Assembly (NCBI RefSeq): GCF_008705135.1
Contig: NZ_CP023694.1
Coordinates: 3,410,001 to 3,474,000 of the forward strand
Length of the DNA: 64,000 nt
Origin: Streptomyces coeruleorubidus
Lineage (GTDB): Bacteria; Actinomycetota; Actinomycetes; Streptomycetales; Streptomycetaceae
Direction of reading: 5' to 3'
Each line of letters opens with the position of its first letter. The stretch's first letter is position 1. The position numbers and the translations under genes were made by a program. Below are positions 33,330-42,811 of this stretch, one piece after another. The notes beneath the pieces are model-generated. The model was given only the letters and a program-made list of their open reading frames with translations, ran no database searches and was not told where the DNA came from.

Positions 33330-35207
33330 TCACAGATGGCGGCGTCGGGTGGAGACGTGCCGTTCGTACAGCTCACGTGCCTTGACCGCGGACGGCCGTG
33401 TCGCGGTCTCGGCCACGGGTACATCCCACCAGGCCTGGGCGGGAGGCGCGCCCGACACTGTGTCTGCCGTTTGGGTCTCCACATAGACACATGTGGGAGT
33501 GTCGGCGGCCCGGGCCTCGGCGAGCGCCCCCCGCAGGTCCCGTACGGACTTCGCGCGCAGGACGCGCATGCCGAGGCTGGCCGCGTTGGCGGCGAGGTCC
33601 ACCGGCAGCGGCGGCCCCGTGTACGTGCCGTCCTCGGACGGGAAGCGGTAGGCGGTGCCGAACCGCTCGCCGCCGACCGACTCGGACAGTCCGCCGATGG
33701 ACGCGTAGCCGTGGTTCTGGATGATCAGGACCTTGATCGCGACGCCCTCCTGCACGGCCGTCACGATCTCCGTCGGCATCATCAGGTACGTGCCGTCGCC
33801 GACCAGCGCCCACACGGGCCGGTCGGGGGCGGCCATCTTCACGCCGATGGCGGCCGGGATCTCGTAGCCCATGCAGGAGTAGCCGTACTCCAGGTGGTAC
33901 TGGTCGTACGAGCGGGTCCGCCACAGTTTGTGCAGGTCGCCGGGGAGGGAACCGGCGGCGTTGATGAGGATGTCCGACTCGTCGACCAGGGCGTCCAGGA
34001 CGCCGAGGACCTGCGGCTGGGTCGGGCGGGTGTCCGGCTCGTCCACCTCGTAGCAGGCGTCGACGCGCTGTTCCCAGCGCTCCTTGTCCTCGGTGTACTC
34101 GGTGGCGTAGAGCGGCGCGACCCGGTGGCCGTGCATCTCCAGCCGCTCGGTCAGCTCCTCCAGGCCGGTGCGGGCGTCCGCGACCAGGGGCTGCCCGGCG
34201 AGCTTGTGGCCGTCGAAGGAGGCGATGTTGAGGTTGAGGAACCGGACGTTCTCGCCGGTGAAGAGGGTGCCGGAGGCGGTGGTGAAGTCGGTGTAGCGGG
34301 TGCCGACGCCGATCACCAGGTCGGCGGTGCGGGCGAGTTCGTCCGCGGTGGCCGTGCCGGTGTGGCCGATGCCGCCGACGTCCTGGGGGTGGTCGTGGCG
34401 CAGGGAGCCCTTGCCGGCCTGGGTGGAGGCGACCGGGATGCCGGTGGTCTCGGCGAACTCGGCGAGCGCCTCCTCGGCGCGGCTGTGGTGGACGCCGCCG
34501 CCGGCGACGACCAGGGGCCTCTTCGCCGCGCGGATGAGCCGTAGCGCCTCGGCGAGTTCCGCCGGGTCGGCGCCGGGACGCCGAACGGTCCAGGTGCGCT
34601 CGGCGAAGAACTCGTCGGGCCAGTCGTACGCCTCGGCCTGCACGTCCTGGGGCAGGCCGAGGGTGACGGCGCCGGTCTCGACGGGGTCGGTGAGCACGCG
34701 CATCGCGTTCAGCGCCGAGGGGATCAGGGTCTCCGGCCGCGTGATCCGGTCGAAGTACCTCGACACCGGGCGCAGACAGTCGTTGACCGACACGTCGCCC
34801 GCGTACGGCACTTCGAGCTGCTGGAGGACCGGGTCGGCGGGGCGGGTGGCGAAGATGTCGCCGGGCAGGAGCAGCACCGGCAGGTGGTTGATGGTCGCCA
34901 GGGCCGCGCCGGTGACGAGGTTGGTGGCGCCCGGCCCGATGGAGGTCGTCACCGCGTGCGTGGACAGGCGGTTGGACTGGCGCGCGTAACCGACCGCCGC
35001 GTGCACCATGGCCTGTTCGTTGCGGCCCTGGTGGTACGGCATCGCGTCGGTGTGTTCCAGGAGCGCCTGGCCGATGCCGGCGACGTTGCCGTGGCCGAAG
35101 ATGCCCCAGGTGGCGCCGATGAGCCGCTGCCGGACGCCGTCGCGTTCGGTGTACTGGGCGGCGAGGAAACGGACCAGCGCTTGCGCGACGGTCAGGCGGG
35201 TGGTCAT
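33330..35207 (-). CDS. iolD: 3D-(3,5/4)-trihydroxycyclohexane-1,2-dione hydrolase
   Basis: This 625-residue thiamine diphosphate enzyme has a pyrimidine-binding domain (HAAVGYARQSNRLSTHAVTT, GPGATNLVTGA), a central domain, and a PP domain with VGDGTYLMMPTEIVTAVQEG and the metal-ligand Asn region VLIIQNHGYASIGGL. It opens the ring of trihydroxycyclohexanedione to 5-deoxy-glucuronate. The ATG at 35207 overlaps the iolB stop (ATGA), and GGGGG lies six bases upstream. Confidence 0.95.
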   Translation of the reverse strand: MTTRLTVAQALVRFLAAQYTERDGVRQRLIGATWGIFGHGNVAGIGQALLEHTDAMPYHQGRNEQAMVHAAVGYARQSNRLSTHAVTTSIGPGATNLVTGAALATINHLPVLLLPGDIFATRPADPVLQQLEVPYAGDVSVNDCLRPVSRYFDRITRPETLIPSALNAMRVLTDPVETGAVTLGLPQDVQAEAYDWPDEFFAERTWTVRRPGADPAELAEALRLIRAAKRPLVVAGGGVHHSRAEEALAEFAETTGIPVASTQAGKGSLRHDHPQDVGGIGHTGTATADELARTADLVIGVGTRYTDFTTASGTLFTGENVRFLNLNIASFDGHKLAGQPLVADARTGLEELTERLEMHGHRVAPLYATEYTEDKERWEQRVDACYEVDEPDTRPTQPQVLGVLDALVDESDILINAAGSLPGDLHKLWRTRSYDQYHLEYGYSCMGYEIPAAIGVKMAAPDRPVWALVGDGTYLMMPTEIVTAVQEGVAIKVLIIQNHGYASIGGLSESVGGERFGTAYRFPSEDGTYTGPPLPVDLAANAASLGMRVLRAKSVRDLRGALAEARAADTPTCVYVETQTADTVSGAPPAQAWWDVPVAETATRPSAVKARELYERHVSTRRRHL

Positions 35208-36025
35208 CGGTAACCCCCTGTGCTTTCTGCGTGGGCCGGGTGGAAGCAGATCCGCCACTCCCGTGTCTCACCGGGACCGGCCATGACATTCAGGTAGTAC
35301 ATGTCGTGGCCGGGCTGGGCGATGGACGGGCCGTGCCATCCGTCGGGGACGAGGACGGCGTCGCCGGAGCGGACCTCCGTGAGGACGTCGGATCCGCCCT
35401 CACGCGAGGGGAATACGCGCTGATAGCCGAAACCGTTCGGGCCGTCGATCTCGAAGTAGTAGATCTCCTCCAGCTCGGCCTCCTCGCCGGGCCGGTGCTC
35501 GTCGTGCTTGTGCGGCGGGTACGACGACCAGTTGCCGCCGGGTGTGATCACCTCGACCGCGATGAGCTTGTCGCAGTCGAAGGCGTCGGCCGAGGCGAAG
35601 TTGCGGACGTGGCGGGTGCAGGTGCCGCTGCCTCGCTGTTCGACGGGGACCTCCGGCGCGGGGCCGTAGCGGGCGGGGAGTTGTCGCTCGCACTTCGCTC
35701 CTGCCAAAGCAAAGCGGCCTCCCGCGCCGGAGGCGATCTGGGCCCGGGCGTCACGGGGCGCGTACGCGAAGTCGGTGACCGACGCGAACACGCTCTGTCT
35801 GCCCGAGAGGTGGAACTCCTCGTTCTCGACGCGCACCGCGCACGCGCCCGTCAGGGGCAGCACGATCCACTCGCTGTCCCCGGTGGTGAAGGTGTGGGTG
35901 CCGCCCGGTGCGAGCTCCACGATCCGCAGGCTGCTGTGCGTCCAGCCGGCCCGCTTGGGGTCGATGTCCAGGACGTAGTTCACGTCGGTGGTGGTGCCCT
36001 TGGGGACGTACAGCTGACTGGTCAT
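35204..36025 (-). CDS. iolB: 5-deoxy-glucuronate isomerase
   Basis: This 273-residue bicupin family protein contains the metal-binding cupin segment YPPHKHDEHRPGEEAELEEI and GDAVLVPDGWHGPSIAQPGH. It isomerises 5-deoxy-glucuronate to 2-deoxy-5-keto-gluconate between the IolD and IolC steps. The gene lies 10 nt after the aldolase gene and overlaps iolD. Confidence 0.95.
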   Translation of the reverse strand: MTSQLYVPKGTTTDVNYVLDIDPKRAGWTHSSLRIVELAPGGTHTFTTGDSEWIVLPLTGACAVRVENEEFHLSGRQSVFASVTDFAYAPRDARAQIASGAGGRFALAGAKCERQLPARYGPAPEVPVEQRGSGTCTRHVRNFASADAFDCDKLIAVEVITPGGNWSSYPPHKHDEHRPGEEAELEEIYYFEIDGPNGFGYQRVFPSREGGSDVLTEVRSGDAVLVPDGWHGPSIAQPGHDMYYLNVMAGPGETREWRICFHPAHAESTGGYR

Positions 36026-36035
36026 GGAACGGCCC

Positions 36036-36917
36036 TCACAGCAGTCCTACGGCGGTGTCCACGGCGGCGGCCACGTCGCCGTCCGCCGGGTACAGCAGCG
36101 AACGGCCGACCACCAGCCCGCGCACGGTGGGCAGTTGCAGGGCGCCGCGCCACTTCTCGTACGCCCCGTCCTGGTCGTCGCCCACCTCGCCGCCCAGCAG
36201 TACGGCGGGCAGCGTGGAGGCGGTCATGACCTCGGCCATGTCGTCGGGGTTGTCGGTGACCGGCACCTTCAGCCAGGTGTAGGCGGAACTGCCGCCCAGG
36301 CCCGAGGCGATGGCGATGGACCGGGTGACGGCCTCGGCGGACAGGTCGTTGCGCAGCCTGCCCGTCTCGTCGCGGCGGGAGATGAACGGCTCGACGAAGA
36401 CGGGGAGCCGGCGGGCGGCCATGTCGTCGATGGCGCGGGCGGTGGACTCCAGGGTGGTGAGGGAGCCCGGGTCGTCGTAGTCGATGCGCAGGAGCAGCTT
36501 GCCCGCGTCGAAGCCGAGGCGCTCGATGTCCTCGGGGCGGTGGCCGGTGAAGCGGTCGTCGAGTTCGAAGCGCGCGCCCTGGAGGCCGCCGCGGTTCATC
36601 GAGCCCAGGACGACCTTGCCGTCGAGGGCGCCGAGCAGGAGCAGGTCGTCGAGGATGTCGGCGGTGGCGAGGACGCCGTCCACGCCCGGGCGGGACAGGG
36701 CCAGGCAGAGGCGTTCGAGCAGGTCGGCGCGGTTGGCCATGGCCATGCTGCGGCCGCCGACGCCGAGGGCGCCGCGGGCCGGGTGGTCGGCGGCGACGAT
36801 CATCAGCCGGCCGTTGTCGTTCAGTAGGGAACGGCGGGGGCGGCGGGCCGCGGCCTCGGCGATCGCCTCCGGGCGGTGGCTGCGGAGGCGGACGAGTTCG
36901 GAGACGTCGACGCTCAC
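36036..36917 (-). CDS. Class I aldolase-like (beta/alpha)8 protein of the iol operon
   Basis: This 293-residue protein is usually labelled deoxyribose-phosphate aldolase-like or Cgl0159 family in actinobacterial inositol operons. Visible segments are IVAADHPARGALGVGG near the N-terminus, LRIDYDDPGSL, VFVEPFISRRD and AYTWLKVPVTDNPDDMAEVM; the Lys in WLKVP is a good Schiff-base candidate. By context it should cleave 2-deoxy-5-keto-gluconate-6-phosphate to dihydroxyacetone phosphate and malonate semialdehyde, replacing IolJ, which is otherwise missing here. The GTG at 36917 overlaps the iolC stop (GTGA). Confidence 0.82.
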   Translation of the reverse strand: MSVDVSELVRLRSHRPEAIAEAAARRPRRSLLNDNGRLMIVAADHPARGALGVGGRSMAMANRADLLERLCLALSRPGVDGVLATADILDDLLLLGALDGKVVLGSMNRGGLQGARFELDDRFTGHRPEDIERLGFDAGKLLLRIDYDDPGSLTTLESTARAIDDMAARRLPVFVEPFISRRDETGRLRNDLSAEAVTRSIAIASGLGGSSAYTWLKVPVTDNPDDMAEVMTASTLPAVLLGGEVGDDQDGAYEKWRGALQLPTVRGLVVGRSLLYPADGDVAAAVDTAVGLL

Positions 36918-37864
36918 TTGACGGCCCCCGCGGTGACGGCCGCCTCGATCTCGTCCGGGGTGGGCATCGCGGACGAGCACTCCAGGCGGGAGGCGACGAT
37001 GGCGCCGGCGGCGTTGGCGTGCCGCATGGTCTTCTCCAGGTCCCAGCCGGCCAGCAGGCCGTGGACAAGGGAGCCGCCGAAGGCGTCCCCGGCGCCGAGG
37101 CCGTTGAGGACGTTCACGGGCAGCGGCGGGACCTCGGCGCTCTCACCGTCGCGGTTCACGGCCAGGACGCCCTTGGGCCCCTGCTTGACGACGGCCAGCT
37201 CGACTCCGGCGTCCAGGAGGGCCCGGGCGGCGGCGTGGGGCTCGCGCACGCCGGTGGCGACCTCCACCTCGTCGAGGTTGCCGACGGCGACGGTGGTGTG
37301 GCGCAGGGCCTCCTCGTAGAAGGGGCGGGCCGCGTCGGGGTCGGTCCAGAACATCGGCCGCCAGTCGAGGTCGAAGACGGTCGTGCCGGACTTGGCGCGG
37401 TGGGCGAGGGCCGCGAGGGTCGCCGTACGGCTCGGCTCCTCGCTCAGGCCCGTGCCCGTGACCCAGAAGACGCGGGCGTCGCGGATGGCGTCGAGGTCGA
37501 GCTCGTGGGCGTCGATCTCCAGGTCGGGGGCCTTGGGCTGCCGGTAGAAGTACAGCGGGAAGTCGTCCGGCGGGAAGACCTCGCAGAAGGTGACCGGGGT
37601 GGGCAGGCCGGGGACCGGGGTGACCCAGCGGTCGTCCACGCCGAAGCCCTTCAGGGCCTCGTGCAGGTAGGTGCCGAAGGGGTCGTCGCCGGTGCGGGTG
37701 ATCACCGCGGTCCGCCGTCCCAGGCGGGCTGCGGCGACCGCGACGTTCGTGGCCGAGCCGCCGAGGAACTTGCCGAAGGACGTGACCTGCGGCAGCGGGA
37801 CGCCCGTCTGGAGCGGATACAGATCCACTCCGATACGCCCCATGGTGATCAGGTCGTACGCCAT
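36914..37864 (-). CDS. iolC: 5-dehydro-2-deoxygluconokinase
   Basis: This 316-residue PfkB-family kinase has an N-terminal MGRIGVDLYPLQ, a substrate loop FGKFLGGSATNVAVAAARLG and the ATP/anion-hole motif NGLGAGDAFGGSLVHG with the catalytic Asp. It phosphorylates 2-deoxy-5-keto-gluconate. As first gene of the operon it carries the promoter; GAGGGG lies six bases before ATG 37864. Order iolC-aldolase-iolB-iolD-iolA is compact, while iolE, iolG and the transporter are not in this window. Confidence 0.95.
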   Translation of the reverse strand: MAYDLITMGRIGVDLYPLQTGVPLPQVTSFGKFLGGSATNVAVAAARLGRRTAVITRTGDDPFGTYLHEALKGFGVDDRWVTPVPGLPTPVTFCEVFPPDDFPLYFYRQPKAPDLEIDAHELDLDAIRDARVFWVTGTGLSEEPSRTATLAALAHRAKSGTTVFDLDWRPMFWTDPDAARPFYEEALRHTTVAVGNLDEVEVATGVREPHAAARALLDAGVELAVVKQGPKGVLAVNRDGESAEVPPLPVNVLNGLGAGDAFGGSLVHGLLAGWDLEKTMRHANAAGAIVASRLECSSAMPTPDEIEAAVTAGAVK

Positions 37865-38272
37865 CGGCTTCCCCTCGTGTCGGCTCTCCCCGGCTTTGTA
37901 GTCCCCTTCCCGAAGCCCTGTCAATGTTTTGTCCGGACATTCGGACCAGATCATGACAGCGCTTTCGGCGAGTCGCGGGATGTGTCCGCTGTGCGTGCCC
38001 GCTCAGGTCCCAGTCTTCGCCCGGTGCCGCGTCAAGGCGCCCCGCCGAAGTCCGGCGCGCGTCTTTGCCCCGGCTGTGTCACAAAGGCCCCCTTCCTGTC
38101 ACACGTGTCGCATCCAGGCGGGTCTTCGGTCACACCCCGCGCACAGGCCCTGCCTTGTGTCACCGGAGCGTCGTTGTCCGGACACAGGCTTGTTGATCGC
38201 CAGCGCAGCGCCCGGCTCCCCCGGACGGCCGTCCCCGGTCGCCGCCGTGGTGCGCGCGGGGAGGTACACGTC
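37865..38272. promoter_or_regulatory. Divergent iolC / HTH-gene control region with twin TGTCCGGACA palindromes
   Basis: This 408-bp non-coding interval contains the perfect 10-bp palindrome TGTCCGGACA at 37929-37938 and again at 38175-38184, both preceded by TT (TTGTCCGGACA). By base composition less than 0.1 copy is expected per window. The first lies 65 bp upstream of iolC, a position suited to a repressor operator. The extended TTGTCCGGACAT resembles GntR-type half-site arrangements, but the regulator is unidentified and no gntR gene is present here. Confidence 0.6.
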
Positions 38273-38473
38273 ATGACCGACCGAAGGCTCTGGTCCTACA
38301 AGGAGATCGCGGCACACATCCGGGTGCAGCCGGACACCGTGCGGTCCTACCGCAAACACGGCCTGCTGCCCCCGCCCGACCACGTCGAGAGCGGCAAGCC
38401 CTACTGGTACGCCGACACGGTCCGGGCCTGGGTGGCGTCCCGGCCCGGTAACCGTGGCCGAAGTACCGACTGA
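38273..38473 (+). CDS. Small helix-turn-helix DNA-binding protein
   Basis: This 66-residue protein is almost entirely a winged-helix/MerR-AlpA-type domain: WSYKEIAAHIRVQPDTVRSY, then KHGLLPPPDHVESGKPYWYA and a basic tail RPGNRGRSTD. Such excisionase-like HTH proteins bind DNA and act as small regulators. GGGGAGG lies nine bases before the ATG. It is divergent from iolC across a 408-bp spacer with two copies of a palindrome, so it could control iolC, but the family is widespread and no effector domain is present. Confidence 0.8.
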   Translation: MTDRRLWSYKEIAAHIRVQPDTVRSYRKHGLLPPPDHVESGKPYWYADTVRAWVASRPGNRGRSTD

Positions 38474-38536
38474 CCTTCCCGGCACGGCCTCGTGTCCCAC
38501 CGTCGCGTAGGGCACGGGTGACTTCGGGGAAGGTCA
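38471..38536. terminator. Nested bidirectional terminator between convergent genes
   Basis: The outer arms TGACCTTCCC (38471-38480) and GGGAAGGTCA (38527-38536) contain the stop codons of both convergent genes. An inner hairpin CGTG..CCC / GGG..CACG fills the loop. Confidence 0.75.
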
Positions 38537-39577
38537 GCGCCAGGGCTCGATGACCGTCGCGCCCGCCGGGGGCGCCGTCCCCATGGCCGCCAGCGCGGGC
38601 GGGGCCTCGTCCAGCGGGATCGTGGACGTCACCAGCAGGTCGGGGCGCAGGACTCCGCCGCGGACCAGCTCCAGCATCGGCGGGTAGCCGTGCGCGGCCA
38701 TGCCGTGGCTGCCGAGGAGTTCCAGCTCCAGAGCGATCACGCGGGCCATCGGCACGGGTGTCGTGCCGGTCGGCGAGGGCAGCAGGCCGACCTGGACGTG
38801 CCGGCCGCGGCGGCGCAGGCCGTTCACGGAGGCGGCGCAGGTGGCGGGTGAGCCGAGGGCGTCCAGGGAGAGATGGGCACCGCCTCCGGTGAGGTCACGG
38901 ACCGCCGCCGCGGGGTCCGGCACGGCCGACGCGTCCAGGCACTGCGCCGCCCCGAACGTCCGCGCCAGGTCCAGCGCTCGGGCCGACACGTCGACGGCCA
39001 CGACCCGCGCGCCCGACGCCGCCGCGATCATCACCGCGGAGAGGCCGACCCCGCCGCAGCCGTGCACCGCCACCCACTCCCCCGCCGCGACCCGGCCCTG
39101 GCGCACCACCGCCCGGTACGCCGTGGCGAACCGGCAGCCGAGGGAGGCCGCCGTCGCGAACGACAGTTCCTCAGGGATCGCCACGAGGTTGACGTCGGCG
39201 TGGTCCAGGGCCACGTACTGGGCGAAGGAGCCCCAGTGCGAGAAGCCGGGCTGGGTCTGCCGCTCGCACACCTGGTGGTCACCCGCCGCACAGGACGGGC
39301 AGGTGCCGCAGGCGCAGATGAACGGCACCGTGACCCGGTCGCCGGGCCGCCAGCGGGCCACCCGGTCGCCCACCGCCTCGACGACCCCGGCGAGTTCATG
39401 CCCGGGCACGTGCGGCAGCACGATGTCCGGGTCGTGGCCCTGCCAGCCGTGCCAGTCGCTGCGGCACAGCCCCGTGGCCTCGACGCGCACGACGACCCCG
39501 TGCTCCGCGGGCTCCGGGTCGGCGACGTCCCGCACCTCGGCCGGCTCTCCGTACCGCTCGAACACCACGGCCCGCAT
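38534..39577 (-). CDS. Zinc-dependent alcohol dehydrogenase (MDR family)
   Basis: This 347-residue medium-chain dehydrogenase has catalytic zinc ligands in [10 protein letters not shown] and VPGHELAG, a structural zinc loop with four Cys ([17 protein letters not shown]), and a nucleotide fold [18 protein letters not shown]. The closing stretch [20 protein letters not shown] is typical of the family. It should oxidise an alcohol or reduce an aldehyde with NAD(P). It stands alone; substrate unknown. Nearby inositol genes do not need this activity. Confidence 0.88.
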   Translation of the reverse strand: MRAVVFERYGEPAEVRDVADPEPAEHGVVVRVEATGLCRSDWHGWQGHDPDIVLPHVPGHELAGVVEAVGDRVARWRPGDRVTVPFICACGTCPSCAAGDHQVCERQTQPGFSHWGSFAQYVALDHADVNLVAIPEELSFATAASLGCRFATAYRAVVRQGRVAAGEWVAVHGCGGVGLSAVMIAAASGARVVAVDVSARALDLARTFGAAQCLDASAVPDPAAAVRDLTGGGAHLSLDALGSPATCAASVNGLRRRGRHVQVGLLPSPTGTTPVPMARVIALELELLGSHGMAAHGYPPMLELVRGGVLRPDLLVTSTIPLDEAPPALAAMGTAPPAGATVIEPWR

Positions 39578-39680
39578 GTTCTGCCCGCCCTTCGTTCGTG
39601 TCCGGGGCCACCGGGTGTCCTGGCGCCCCCGGCAGTCAGCGTCCCGGGGAACGCTAGCCCGCGCTCTGCGGGCCTGTGCT

Positions 39681-41888
39681 TCAGCCCGGGGCTCCGACCT
39701 TGTCCCTGGCCGGTTCCGGGGCTCCGGCCGGTTCCTGGTCCGCCTCGCTCAGGCCGAAGCGTTCGTGGAAGCGGCGCAGGGGGCCCGGGGCCCACCACGT
39801 GGCGCGGCCGGTGAGGCGCATGACCGCCGGGACCAGGAGGCTGCGGACGATCATGGCGTCCATCAGGACCGCCAGGGCGATGCCCAGGCCGAGCATCTTG
39901 GTGTTGGTGACCCGGGACGTGCCGATCGCGACCATGACCACGGCCAGGATGACCGCCGCCGCCGTGATCAGCCCGCCGGTGCGCTGGAGTCCGTGGCGGA
40001 CGGCCTGGTCGTGGTCGCCGGTGTGGTCGTACTCCTCCTTGATGCGGGAGAGCAGGAACACGCCGTAGTCCATGGACAGGCCGAAGGCCACGCAGAACAT
40101 CAGGACCGGGAGGGTCGTCTCGATGGAGCCGGGGCTGGTGAAGCCGAGCAGGCCGGAGAGATGGGCGTCCTGGAAGATCCAGACGACCGCGCCGAACATG
40201 GCCGTCAGACTGAGCGCGTTGAGCACGACCGCCTGGACCGGTATCAGCACGCTGCCCGTGAGGAGGAAGACCAGGAGCAGGGTGACGATCGTGATGAAGA
40301 CGGCCGCGAGCGGCAGGCGTTCCCCTATGGCGTCCTTGGAGTCGACCAGGACGGCCGCCGTGCCGGTCACCTTGGTGTCGAAGGGGGCCCGGACCTCGCG
40401 CAGGTCGCCGACGAGGCGCTGGGCCGGGTCGTCGACCGCCTCGCCCTTCGGCAGCACCGTGAAGTACGCCGAGTCGCCCTTCACCAGTGGCCCGTCGACC
40501 CGCAGCACTTCGGGCAGTCCGGCGATCCGCTCCTTGTAGGCGCCGTACTGCGCCTCGGTCGCGCGGCCCTCGGCGAGCACTTCGAGGCCGCCGCCGGGGC
40601 TGCCCGGGAAGCCCTCCCGGATGTGCTGCTGCACGACGTGGGACTCGGACGTCGAGGGCAGCTGGCGGTCGTCGGCGGTGCCGAACTTCACGCCCAGGAA
40701 GGGCAGTCCGAGCAGGACGAGGACGGCTGTGGTCCCCAGGGCGAAGAACGGGGCGCGGCGCATGACGAGCGACGCCGTGCGCGCCCAGGTCCTGCCCTCT
40801 TCCTCGGCGGGCTTCGGTCGGTGTCCGCGCCGGAACACGCGGCGCAGGTCCCAGGAGTTGACCCGGTGCCCGAGCAGCATCAGCGCGGCCGGGAGCAGGA
40901 TCAGCGCGGCCGCCGCGGCCAGCAGGACGACGGCGATCCCGGCGTAGGCGAAGGACCTCAGGAAGTACTGCGGGAAGACCAGCATCGCCGCCAGGGACAC
41001 CGCGACCGTGAGGGCGGAGAACAGCACGGTGCGGCCTGCGGTGCGCAGCGTCGTGCCGATGGCGGTCAGGGGCTCGGCGCCGGTGGACAACTCCTCTCGG
41101 AAGCGGCGGACGATGAACAGCGCGTAGTCGACGGCGAGACCGAGGCCGAGGGCCGTGGTGAGGTTGATCGCGAACACGGACACGTCGGTGAGCTCGGTGA
41201 GGCCGCGCAGGATCGCGTTCGTCCCGAGGATGGCGACGATGCCGATGCCGAGCGGCAGCAGGGCCGCGACGGCGCTGCCGAAGACCATCACCAGCAGCAC
41301 GAGCGTCACCGGCAGGGCGATGAGCTCGGCCCGGGTCAGGTCCTCCTGGATGATCGTCTGCATCTCGTGCCGCACGGCGACCGGGCCGCCGACGGTGACC
41401 TCCACCGGGCCGTGCGCCCCGCGGTAGTGGGGCGCGATGCGCTCCAGGGTCTCGCCGGCGGTCTTCTCATCGCCCGTGATGCGCGCGGCTATCAGCGCCT
41501 CGCGGCCGTCCTCGGCGCGCAGGGCCGGGGTGCCGGACTGCCAGTAGGAGCCGACGCCGGTGACGCCCTTCTCGTTCGCCAGTCGCTCGGCGAGACGCTC
41601 GGCCCGGGCGGCGACCGCCGGGTCGTCGACCGAGGCGTCGCCCGCGTCGACCAGGAGCAGCAGGTTGGGCTGGGAGCCGGGGAACTCGCGCTCCAGTGCC
41701 TTGGTCGCGTACGTGGACTCGGCGGCCGGGTCCTCCCAGCCGCCTGCGCCGAGGCGGTCGGCGACGCCGCTGCCGGCCAGCACCGCGAGGGCGGTGAGGA
41801 CCAGCGCCACCAGCAGCGACAGCCTGGGCCGGGCCGTGACGAAGCGGGTCCAGGCTCCGACGCGTGGTGGTGTGTTGACTTCGGTCAT
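39681..41888 (-). CDS. MMPL/RND-family membrane transporter
   Basis: This 735-residue transporter has about twelve helices in two repeats, each after a large extracytoplasmic loop. Family motifs include [20 protein letters not shown] in the first half and [20 protein letters not shown] in the second, with the Asp-Tyr pair thought to carry proton flow. MMPL proteins export lipids, glycolipids or drugs. It is divergently transcribed from a tetR gene across a spacer with a large inverted repeat, so drug- or lipid-inducible control by that repressor is likely. AAGGGGA precedes ATG 41888. Confidence 0.9.
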   Translation of the reverse strand: MTEVNTPPRVGAWTRFVTARPRLSLLVALVLTALAVLAGSGVADRLGAGGWEDPAAESTYATKALEREFPGSQPNLLLLVDAGDASVDDPAVAARAERLAERLANEKGVTGVGSYWQSGTPALRAEDGREALIAARITGDEKTAGETLERIAPHYRGAHGPVEVTVGGPVAVRHEMQTIIQEDLTRAELIALPVTLVLLVMVFGSAVAALLPLGIGIVAILGTNAILRGLTELTDVSVFAINLTTALGLGLAVDYALFIVRRFREELSTGAEPLTAIGTTLRTAGRTVLFSALTVAVSLAAMLVFPQYFLRSFAYAGIAVVLLAAAAALILLPAALMLLGHRVNSWDLRRVFRRGHRPKPAEEEGRTWARTASLVMRRAPFFALGTTAVLVLLGLPFLGVKFGTADDRQLPSTSESHVVQQHIREGFPGSPGGGLEVLAEGRATEAQYGAYKERIAGLPEVLRVDGPLVKGDSAYFTVLPKGEAVDDPAQRLVGDLREVRAPFDTKVTGTAAVLVDSKDAIGERLPLAAVFITIVTLLLVFLLTGSVLIPVQAVVLNALSLTAMFGAVVWIFQDAHLSGLLGFTSPGSIETTLPVLMFCVAFGLSMDYGVFLLSRIKEEYDHTGDHDQAVRHGLQRTGGLITAAAVILAVVMVAIGTSRVTNTKMLGLGIALAVLMDAMIVRSLLVPAVMRLTGRATWWAPGPLRRFHERFGLSEADQEPAGAPEPARDKVGAPG

Positions 41889-41960
41889 CGTGCGGTGTCC
41901 CCTTCACCGTGACCCGTGTCCAGGCGCAGCCTGGCAGCACGGGGCTGCCGTAGACTGGCA

Positions 41961-42019
41961 AACACGAGAGATCGCTCGCATTTCTGCCGACTCCAGAATG
42001 CGAGCGACCGCTCGTGTTT
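41961..42019. promoter_or_regulatory. Large inverted-repeat operator for TetR regulator
   Basis: The left arm AACACGAGAGATCGCTCGCATT (written in two parts: AACACGAGAG at 41961 and ATCGCTCGCATT to 41982) is mirrored by AATGCGAGCGACCGCTCGTG (from 41997) plus TTT. Each arm itself is nearly palindromic (GAGCGACCGCTC), so two TetR dimers could bind, one per promoter. It lies between mmpL (starts 41888) and tetR (starts 42052). Confidence 0.85.
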
Positions 42020-42051
42020 GTCAATCGCGTGCTGAGACCTGGGGAAAACGC

Positions 42052-42732
42052 GTGCCCGAGAAGACCGAGAAGCCCGGAACGGCGAAACCCGGAGCGGAGA
42101 CGACGACGGCGGCCGAGGACCGGCCGCGCCGCCGCCAGGCGCGCGGCGAGCGCCGGATCGCCCAGCTCCTCGACGCCGCCGCCACCGTCTTCTCCACGAC
42201 CGGCTACACGGCCGCCAGCACCAACGCCATCGCCCGCGAGGCAGGCGTCTCGCCCGGGACGCTGTACCAGTTCTTCCCGAACAAGGAAGCGATCGCGATC
42301 GAGCTGGGCAGCCGGCTCATGCACGAGATGCGGCAGTCCTACGACGAGGTCCTCGCCCCGATCGACCCCGCGGCGACCCCGATCGAGGACGTGATCGCCG
42401 GGACCGTCGACCGCTTCATCGAGTTCAACTGCCGCCACCCGGCCTTCTTCGCGCTGATGCACGGCTCCGACATCCCGGGACGCATCGCCGAGGAGCACGA
42501 CGCGCTGCACCGTACGCTGGCCGCCCGGGTCGAGGCGCTCCTCGCCCCGTTCACCCCCGGCGCCCCCGCCCCGGCCGTCGCCCGCGCCGCCCAGATGTGC
42601 GTCGGCATCTACAAGGCGGGTCTGGAGCTGGTCCTGGCCCACGAGGGCGCCGAACGCGAGGCCTATGTCCAGGAGCTGAAGGACGCCCTCCTGCGCTACC
42701 TGCGACCCCTCGTCGGGGACGTCGTGAACTGA
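42052..42732 (+). CDS. TetR family transcriptional regulator
   Basis: This 226-residue repressor has a basic N-terminal extension, an HTH around residues 40-85 (RIAQLLDAAATVFSTTGYTA, GVSPGTLYQFFPNKEAI) and a helical ligand-binding domain. GTG 42052 has GGGGAA six bases upstream. It presumably represses itself and the divergent MMPL exporter through the inverted repeat at 41961-42019. The effector is unknown. A CsoR-type operator overlaps its stop region and belongs to the following copper genes. Confidence 0.9.
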   Translation: MPEKTEKPGTAKPGAETTTAAEDRPRRRQARGERRIAQLLDAAATVFSTTGYTAASTNAIAREAGVSPGTLYQFFPNKEAIAIELGSRLMHEMRQSYDEVLAPIDPAATPIEDVIAGTVDRFIEFNCRHPAFFALMHGSDIPGRIAEEHDALHRTLAARVEALLAPFTPGAPAPAVARAAQMCVGIYKAGLELVLAHEGAEREAYVQELKDALLRYLRPLVGDVVN

Positions 42733-42747
42733 TACCCCCTAGGGGTA
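42733..42747 (+). promoter_or_regulatory. CsoR-type copper operator upstream of copZ
   Basis: TACCCCCTAGGGGTA is a palindrome matching the GC-rich operator of actinobacterial CsoR (ACCCC..GGGGT). CsoR leaves DNA on binding Cu(I) and so de-represses copZA. The site sits 65 bp before copZ, directly after the tetR stop. Confidence 0.88.
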
Positions 42748-42811
42748 CAGTTGGTGTGTGCGGACCCCTCGGGTCCCCATTGCCCCACATGCCTCGACGA
42801 GGAGTAACGAC

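Noticed and set aside
38700-41912. Plus-strand frame of 1070 aa opposite the alcohol dehydrogenase and MMPL genes
   Set aside because: It spans two real minus-strand genes and a terminator region; shadow.
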